NCBI GenBank assembly: GCA_003553165.1
Contig: PUOZ01000257.1
Span: 1-9,391 of the forward strand
Source: Thioalkalivibrio sp.
GTDB taxonomy: Bacteria; Pseudomonadota; Gammaproteobacteria; Ectothiorhodospirales; Ectothiorhodospiraceae
Reading direction: 5' to 3'
Length of the DNA: 9,391 nucleotides
Shown: one piece after another, positions 5,168-9,391 of the stretch
Position numbering within the stretch: position 1 is the stretch's first letter
How the letters are laid out: the number at the start of each line of letters is the position of its first letter
Program-made: the position numbers and the translations under genes
Notes under the pieces: model-generated
Seen by the model: only the letters and a program-made list of their open reading frames with translations
Database searches by the model: none
What the model was told of the DNA's origin: nothing

Positions 5168-6043
5168 ATGAAAAACCTGCTCAACCGCCTGCGCGGCGTC
5201 GAACGTGACGTGCTCGAATCCCCTCCGGACGCCGACGCGCCGTTCTACGTCGCACAGGCCGACGAAATCGAGATCTTTCGCGCTGCATGGACACGGCGCC
5301 TTCCCGTGATGCTCAAGGGCCCCACCGGATGCGGCAAGACCCGCTTCCTGGAACACATGGCCCACGTGCTCGCCAAGCCGCTGGTCACCGTCGCCTGCCA
5401 CGAGGATCTGACCAGTTCCGACCTGGTCGGGCGCTTCCTGCTCGAGGGCGAGGAAACGGTTTGGCAGGACGGTCCGCTGACCCGCGCGGTGAAGGAGGGC
5501 GCGATCTGCTATCTGGACGAGATCGTCGAGGCGCGCACGGATACCACGGTAGTGATCCATCCCTTGACCGACCATCGCCGCCAGCTGCCGCTGGACAAGC
5601 GTGCGCGGATCATCGATGCGCATGACGACTTCATGCTGGTCATCTCCTACAACCCTGGCTACCAGACTGTCCTGAAGGATCTCAAGCCGTCGACCAAGCA
5701 GCGTTTCGTCGGTATCCACTTCGACTACCCCGGGGAGCTGATCGAGCGCGAGATCGTCGCAAGGGAGTCGGGCGGGCTGGATCCCGATCGGGTCGAGCGC
5801 CTGGTTGCCGCCGGGCGGCGGGCCCGGAAGCTGAAGGACCACGGTCTCGAGGAGGCCACCTCCACCCGGGCCCTCGCGTATGCGGGTGAGCTGATGCAGG
5901 CCGGTCTTCCGCCGCGCACCGCCTGCCGCGCGGCGATGATCGCGCCGGTCACGGACGATCCAGAGCTGATCCAGGCGCTGGAAGAGATCGTCGCTGCGCA
6001 CTTCCCCGAATCCGACGAGGAGACTGCGGCGGTCCATGGCTGA
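5168..6043 (+). CDS. cbbQ: CbbQ/NirQ/NorQ-type MoxR AAA+ ATPase
   Basis: This 291-residue ATPase has the full MoxR-type set: Walker A GPTGCGKT (51-58), the [22 protein letters not shown] segment, Walker B CYLDE (114-118), sensor 1 at N162 in SYNPGYQ, a KQRF arginine (R179) as likely arginine finger, and sensor 2 R234 in STRALAYAG. Family members form hexameric rings that, with a vWA partner, remodel a target: CbbQ-CbbO reactivates inhibited Rubisco, and NorQ-NorD/NirQ matures nitric oxide reductase. The sequence resembles hydrogen-oxidiser CbbQ closely ([32 protein letters not shown]), but CbbQ and NorQ are near-identical in motif and the true client is not shown by the window. The ATG at 5168 is supported by GGAG 5 nt upstream; an in-frame ATG at 5111 lacks a ribosome site. 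The stop overlaps the next gene by 8 bp. Confidence 0.93.
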   Translation: MKNLLNRLRGVERDVLESPPDADAPFYVAQADEIEIFRAAWTRRLPVMLKGPTGCGKTRFLEHMAHVLAKPLVTVACHEDLTSSDLVGRFLLEGEETVWQDGPLTRAVKEGAICYLDEIVEARTDTTVVIHPLTDHRRQLPLDKRARIIDAHDDFMLVISYNPGYQTVLKDLKPSTKQRFVGIHFDYPGELIEREIVARESGGLDPDRVERLVAAGRRARKLKDHGLEEATSTRALAYAGELMQAGLPPRTACRAAMIAPVTDDPELIQALEEIVAAHFPESDEETAAVHG

Positions 6044-8627
6044 GGCCGACGATCTCGTCGCGATCGAGGAGGTCCTGCAACAGCTGGAGCGGGTGAGCTT
6101 CGTCGCGCACCGCGACACCAGGGCCGCGCTGCCGGCGATTCGCGAATTCGGTGCGGTTCAGGCGCGATTCTGGATCGAGACCGCGCGGGACCTGTTCCTG
6201 CACGACCGCGAGGCGGGCAAGAGCTTCCTGCGTCATTCAGCCCGGCTCGCAGAGAACTCGGGCGTGGTCGAGCCCTGGACCGGCCAGGCCCGGGAATTTC
6301 TCCAGTGGGTGAACTCGCACTACGCTCTGGAGGGTTTTCTGGCCCAGGTCGACCGGGTCTGGCGCGCCTGGGGCGAGGTCGGCGAGCGCGAGTGGTTCGC
6401 CATCGGCCTGCGCTGGTGCGGGCGCAGCCTCGCCGATGCCCGCGCCTATTTCGAGACCCCCTTCGATCGGCTGGACGGCGGGCAGGGGGTGTCGGGGCTG
6501 CGCAGCCTGATCGAACCGGCGGAGCGGCTGTTCGACGAGCGCGGTCTCACCCTCGACTGCTACCTCGCGGGCGCACCCATGGCCCGCAACATGGTCGGCG
6601 ACGCCGGCCTGCTGAGCTGGGCACGCCGCGGCGCCGACCTGCTTGTCGCCGGGCGGTCTCGTGGCGAGGCCTATTTCCGCATGGAGAGCGAGGAGGGCAT
6701 GCGGCTGTTGCTCGAGGCATTGCCCGGTTACCGGGCTCGCCTGCACGGGCGCTTCCTGCAATTGCTGCTGCTGGCGTGGTTGGACGCCGAGATCCCGCTG
6801 GCGGACGGCGACTGGAAGCCGGGCGAGGGACGTCCGATGCTGGAGACGGACGGCCGCCGCCTGTACCTGCCCGCGGTTTTCGATAGCCGCGACGAGGCGA
6901 TCGTCGCGGTGCAGCACGGCGCCGCGCACCTGGCCTTCGACAGCTACGCCCGGGAGCATATCGAGTCCCTGTTCGCTCGCGCTGGAATGGAGCACCCACC
7001 CCTCGACGACCACAGTCGGATCACCTGGCGCCCCCTGTTCGCGTCCTTCGGCGAGCATATGTTCCGGTTCCAGATCCTGTTCGACCTGGCCGAGGACCTG
7101 CGCGTGAATGGCCGGCTGCATTTCCGGATTCCCGGCTTCCTGGCCCGCCTGCTGCAGCTGGCGCAGAGACGGGAGCTACCCAAGGAGCCGGCCGGGAGCT
7201 ATTACCGTTTCGCGCTGGAGACGTACGTGGGTCTGCGAGAGGAGCTCCGCCCCCTGCGTGGGGCGGGCCCGTCGGCCGAAGCGGGTCGGGCACCGCACGC
7301 GCCACCGGGGACGCTGGATCACCGTCTGCGCGGGCTCTTGAAACCCGAAGCCACCGTGCTCGATGCCTGGGAGGTGGCGCAGGAACTGTTCGCCGATCCC
7401 GCGTTTCCGGAGATCGGGATCGATCAGCGCAAGGATGCCTATCTGCCAGGGCTGTCCCTGAACGCCGCGCGCCCGGTATATCCGCAGCGCCTGCGCGACG
7501 GCGATCTCAGCGACTTCCGCGACGTTGGCGATGCCTACGAGGAACACCGTTTCGTGCGCGAGAAGCAGGAGGAGGCGCCGGAACAGGCGCCCGAAGGCGC
7601 GCAGAAGGACCCGGATGCCGACATCCAGATGCCCCGCGAGGAGACCTCGGGCTCCGGCGGGCGCATCGGGGTCGGTATCCCGGCGCCGGCCCAGGTCGCC
7701 AAGCGCGGAGTGGCCTGGCAGCCCCGTAGCGGCGGCATCCCCTACCCGGAATGGGACTATCGCGAGCAGCGCATGATCAGCGACTGGGTGAACCTGAACG
7801 AGCGGGTGCTGGATGAGCAGGCCCCGGGCCGGGCGCGGGAAATCCTCGCGGAACATGCAGCCACGCTGAAGCGCCTCACGCGCGGTCTGGAGATGCAGCG
7901 GCCGATGCGCATGGCCCCGCTGCGCCGGCAGATGGACGGCGACGAGCTGGATACCGAGGCGGTCATCGACTTCATCGCCGACAAGCGCGCCGGCCTGTCG
8001 CCGAAGGCCTTCATCTACCGTCGGCGGGCGGTGCGACACCGGGATACCGCCGTGTTGGTACTCGCTGACATGTCGACCTCGATCATGGCGCGGCATCCCG
8101 GTGGGGAGGGGAAGATCGTCGAGCGGGTGCGCTCCGGGCTGATGCTGTTCGCCGAGGCCATCGACCGTATCGGGGACCCCTGCGCGATCTCCGGTTTCGC
8201 TTCCAAGCAGCGGGATCAGGTGCACTATTACTGGTTGAAGGACTTCACCGAGCCGCTCGACGACGCGGTCCGGGGGCGCATCGCGGGCATCTCCGGGCGC
8301 CTGGCCTCACGCATGGGTGCGGCGATCCGCCACTCGGTCCGGGCGATGCAGCGGGTCTCCAGCCAGCACCGGCTGCTGCTGATCCTTTCCGACGGCCGCC
8401 CCGCCGATTACGACGACGGCGGCGATGCCCGTTACCTGCATGAAGACACGCGCATGGCGATGAAGGAGGCCCTGGACGCCGGCATCCACCCCTTCTGCAT
8501 CACCCTGGATCCCTCGGGCGAGGAATACCTGCCCGCGATCTTCGGTCCCGGCCACTACACCATCATCGACCACGTCGACGAACTCCCGCGCCGACTCCCC
8601 GAGATCTACCTGCGGCTGCGCCGCTGA
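6036..8627 (+). CDS. cbbO: CbbO/NorD-type von Willebrand factor A domain protein
   Basis: An 863-residue soluble protein, the partner of the upstream AAA+ ATPase. Its long helical N-terminal region (1 to about 495) contains H294-G-A-A-H298 ([10 protein letters not shown]), which recalls a metallopeptidase helix without the glutamate. An acidic disordered linker (about 500-545, rich in Glu/Gln/Pro/Asp) follows, then YPEWDY (570-575), a signature of NorD/CbbO proteins. The C-terminal vWA domain (about 665-860) carries the MIDAS motif D678-M-S-T-S682 and D786-G in [10 protein letters not shown]; the third MIDAS position, usually Thr in TRMGAAIRH, is S758 here (SRMGAAIRH). In CbbO the vWA domain grips the client, and CbbQ threads or remodels it. 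At 863 residues it is longer than typical NorD (about 600-650) and nearer CbbO, hence the symbol, which remains tentative. Its ATG lies inside the cbbQ end (ATGGCTGA), indicating translational coupling. Confidence 0.88.
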   Translation: MAEADDLVAIEEVLQQLERVSFVAHRDTRAALPAIREFGAVQARFWIETARDLFLHDREAGKSFLRHSARLAENSGVVEPWTGQAREFLQWVNSHYALEGFLAQVDRVWRAWGEVGEREWFAIGLRWCGRSLADARAYFETPFDRLDGGQGVSGLRSLIEPAERLFDERGLTLDCYLAGAPMARNMVGDAGLLSWARRGADLLVAGRSRGEAYFRMESEEGMRLLLEALPGYRARLHGRFLQLLLLAWLDAEIPLADGDWKPGEGRPMLETDGRRLYLPAVFDSRDEAIVAVQHGAAHLAFDSYAREHIESLFARAGMEHPPLDDHSRITWRPLFASFGEHMFRFQILFDLAEDLRVNGRLHFRIPGFLARLLQLAQRRELPKEPAGSYYRFALETYVGLREELRPLRGAGPSAEAGRAPHAPPGTLDHRLRGLLKPEATVLDAWEVAQELFADPAFPEIGIDQRKDAYLPGLSLNAARPVYPQRLRDGDLSDFRDVGDAYEEHRFVREKQEEAPEQAPEGAQKDPDADIQMPREETSGSGGRIGVGIPAPAQVAKRGVAWQPRSGGIPYPEWDYREQRMISDWVNLNERVLDEQAPGRAREILAEHAATLKRLTRGLEMQRPMRMAPLRRQMDGDELDTEAVIDFIADKRAGLSPKAFIYRRRAVRHRDTAVLVLADMSTSIMARHPGGEGKIVERVRSGLMLFAEAIDRIGDPCAISGFASKQRDQVHYYWLKDFTEPLDDAVRGRIAGISGRLASRMGAAIRHSVRAMQRVSSQHRLLLILSDGRPADYDDGGDARYLHEDTRMAMKEALDAGIHPFCITLDPSGEEYLPAIFGPGHYTIIDHVDELPRRLPEIYLRLRR

Positions 8628-8708
8628 GGCTCCGGCACCTCGGTAGCGACCGCGCGCACTGAAGTTCCGCATCATCGCCGGCCACACAGGGAAGATACGG
8701 TCAAACCA

Positions 8709-8738
8709 TTGGTTTCAGCGTTGCACGGATCCTATACT
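8709..8738 (+). promoter_or_regulatory. Sigma70-type promoter for the outer-membrane protein gene
   Basis: TTGGTT (8709-8714) and TATACT (8733-8738) are separated by 18 bp; the -10 box differs from TATAAT at one base and the -35 box keeps TTG. Transcription would begin near 8745, about 100 bp before the GTG start. The pair lies in an otherwise gene-free 216-bp gap, indicating that the barrel gene is separate from the cbbQO-like operon. Confidence 0.5.
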
Positions 8739-8843
8739 GAGTTTTCGCGAATGGCATGGCCGTGTCCTCCCGTGAGGCCCCGATAACGAGTCACGCCAGG
8801 ACGGGCTTGTTGTTGCCAAGTCCTACCAGAGAGAATTGACTCG

Positions 8844-9391
8844 GTGCTCAAGGCGTTTTACTACAGTTTCCTGGTGTTGATATTGATGGCGTCGCCGGTC
8901 CCGGGTCAGGTGCAGGCATCGGATCCTGACCCGTCGGGGTGGACGGTTGAGTTGGAAACGGGCGCTCTCTGGTTCAGCCGCAATCGCGCTCGCGTTCCTT
9001 CCGATACCGGTACGACCTTTAGCCTGCGGGATCTTACCGGAAGCGGTGGTGATCCCTATGCACGCCTTTTTCTAGGCTATGACTTCAACGAGCGGCACAG
9101 TGTTCGGCTTACTCTGGCGCCGGTACGGGCGACGGGAACCGGAACCTTCGATCGAACGGTGCTGTTCGACGGCGAACAGTTTGCTGCGGATACACCGACC
9201 CGCGCCAGCTACAAGTTCGATACGTATCGGCTGACCTATCGTTGGATGTTCCACCGTGGTGAGGACTGGGATCTCGGGGCGGGGGCCGCACTGCTGGTGA
9301 GGGATGCCCACATCAAGTTGCGCCAGGGCGATGTGCGCGCCAAGGATGACGATCTAGGGTTGGTGCCGTTGCTGCATCTGTACGGCGCCTA
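8844..9391 (+). CDS. Probable outer-membrane beta-barrel protein, N-terminal part (cut by window edge)
   Basis: A GTG-initiated frame stays open to the window edge, giving 182 complete codons. Residues 1-25 form a signal peptide (VLKAFYYSFLVLILMASPVPGQVQA) with an AxA-like end before SDPDPSG. The mature part alternates polar and hydrophobic residues in strands with aromatic girdle positions: WTVELETGALWFSRNRARV, YARLFLGYDFNERHSVRLTLAPVR, YKFDTYRLTYRWMFHR, WDLGAGAALLVRDAHIKL. This matches small or medium outer-membrane barrels; the final strand with terminal Phe is beyond the edge. Function is not recognised. AGAGAGA at 8828-8834 (9 nt before the GTG) is the probable ribosome site; no in-frame ATG gives as good a signal peptide. 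The frame uses slightly more AT-rich codons than the cbbQO genes. Confidence 0.82.
   Translation, partial: MLKAFYYSFLVLILMASPVPGQVQASDPDPSGWTVELETGALWFSRNRARVPSDTGTTFSLRDLTGSGGDPYARLFLGYDFNERHSVRLTLAPVRATGTGTFDRTVLFDGEQFAADTPTRASYKFDTYRLTYRWMFHRGEDWDLGAGAALLVRDAHIKLRQGDVRAKDDDLGLVPLLHLYGA

Noticed and set aside
5093..6118. Long open frame of 341 codons on the minus strand opposite the CbbQ-like gene
   Set aside because: The plus strand encodes an unmistakable AAA+ ATPase; the antisense frame is open because GC-rich codons rarely give stops, and its product has no recognisable motif.
7500..7680. Possible repeat or frameshift in the middle of the vWA protein gene
   Set aside because: The frame is continuous; the biased composition is an acidic disordered linker normal for this family.
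7176..8225. Long minus-strand open frame of 349 codons opposite the vWA gene
   Set aside because: Antisense shadow of a clear MIDAS-bearing vWA protein; no ribosome site or domain supports it.

Overview
The window is GC-rich throughout and has dense, signal-peptide-bearing and AAA+/vWA genes typical of a Gram-negative bacterium. A TonB-dependent receptor, a second outer-membrane barrel-like protein and a CbbQ/CbbO-type pair together suggest a gammaproteobacterium. My best guess is a Chromatiales/Ectothiorhodospiraceae-like autotroph or sulfur oxidiser, but this is inference: no rRNA or other taxonomic marker is present. I see no insertion sequences, tRNAs, rRNAs or CRISPR arrays.

Left part (1-2286). 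A TonB-dependent receptor runs off the left edge on the minus strand (start at 529). It is divergent from a plus-strand exported protein of unknown function (982-1884) with a weakly DUF302-like N-terminal half. The 452-bp gap between them holds a perfect 15-bp hairpin and a 10-bp direct repeat spaced exactly 20 bp. A small cytoplasmic coiled-coil/zinc-ribbon protein follows (1945-2286), with a possible 18-codon ORF overlapping its start by ATGA.

Middle part (2440-5014). A 143-residue protein of unknown function is followed after 4 bp by a lipoate-protein ligase A-family enzyme (2876-3916, probable TTG start). Next comes a 127-residue degenerate receiver-like protein (4141-4524). Convergent to it is a 105-residue minus-strand protein of unknown function (4697-5014). 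Both gaps around the receiver-like gene carry short GGAG-headed palindromes in inverted pairs, which look like REP/REPIN (BIME-like) repeats.

Right part (5015-9391). A two-gene operon overlapping by 8 bp encodes a CbbQ/NirQ/NorQ-type MoxR AAA+ ATPase and an 863-residue CbbO/NorD-type von Willebrand factor A protein. Such pairs remodel or activate metalloenzymes or Rubisco, but no Rubisco or nitric oxide reductase gene is in view. After a 216-bp gap with a good sigma70-type promoter, a probable outer-membrane beta-barrel protein begins at a GTG (8844) and runs off the right edge.

The most interesting points are the CbbQO-like pair without a visible client, the small-gene set around the lipoate ligase, the receiver-like protein lacking key phosphotransfer residues, and the REP-like inverted pairs.
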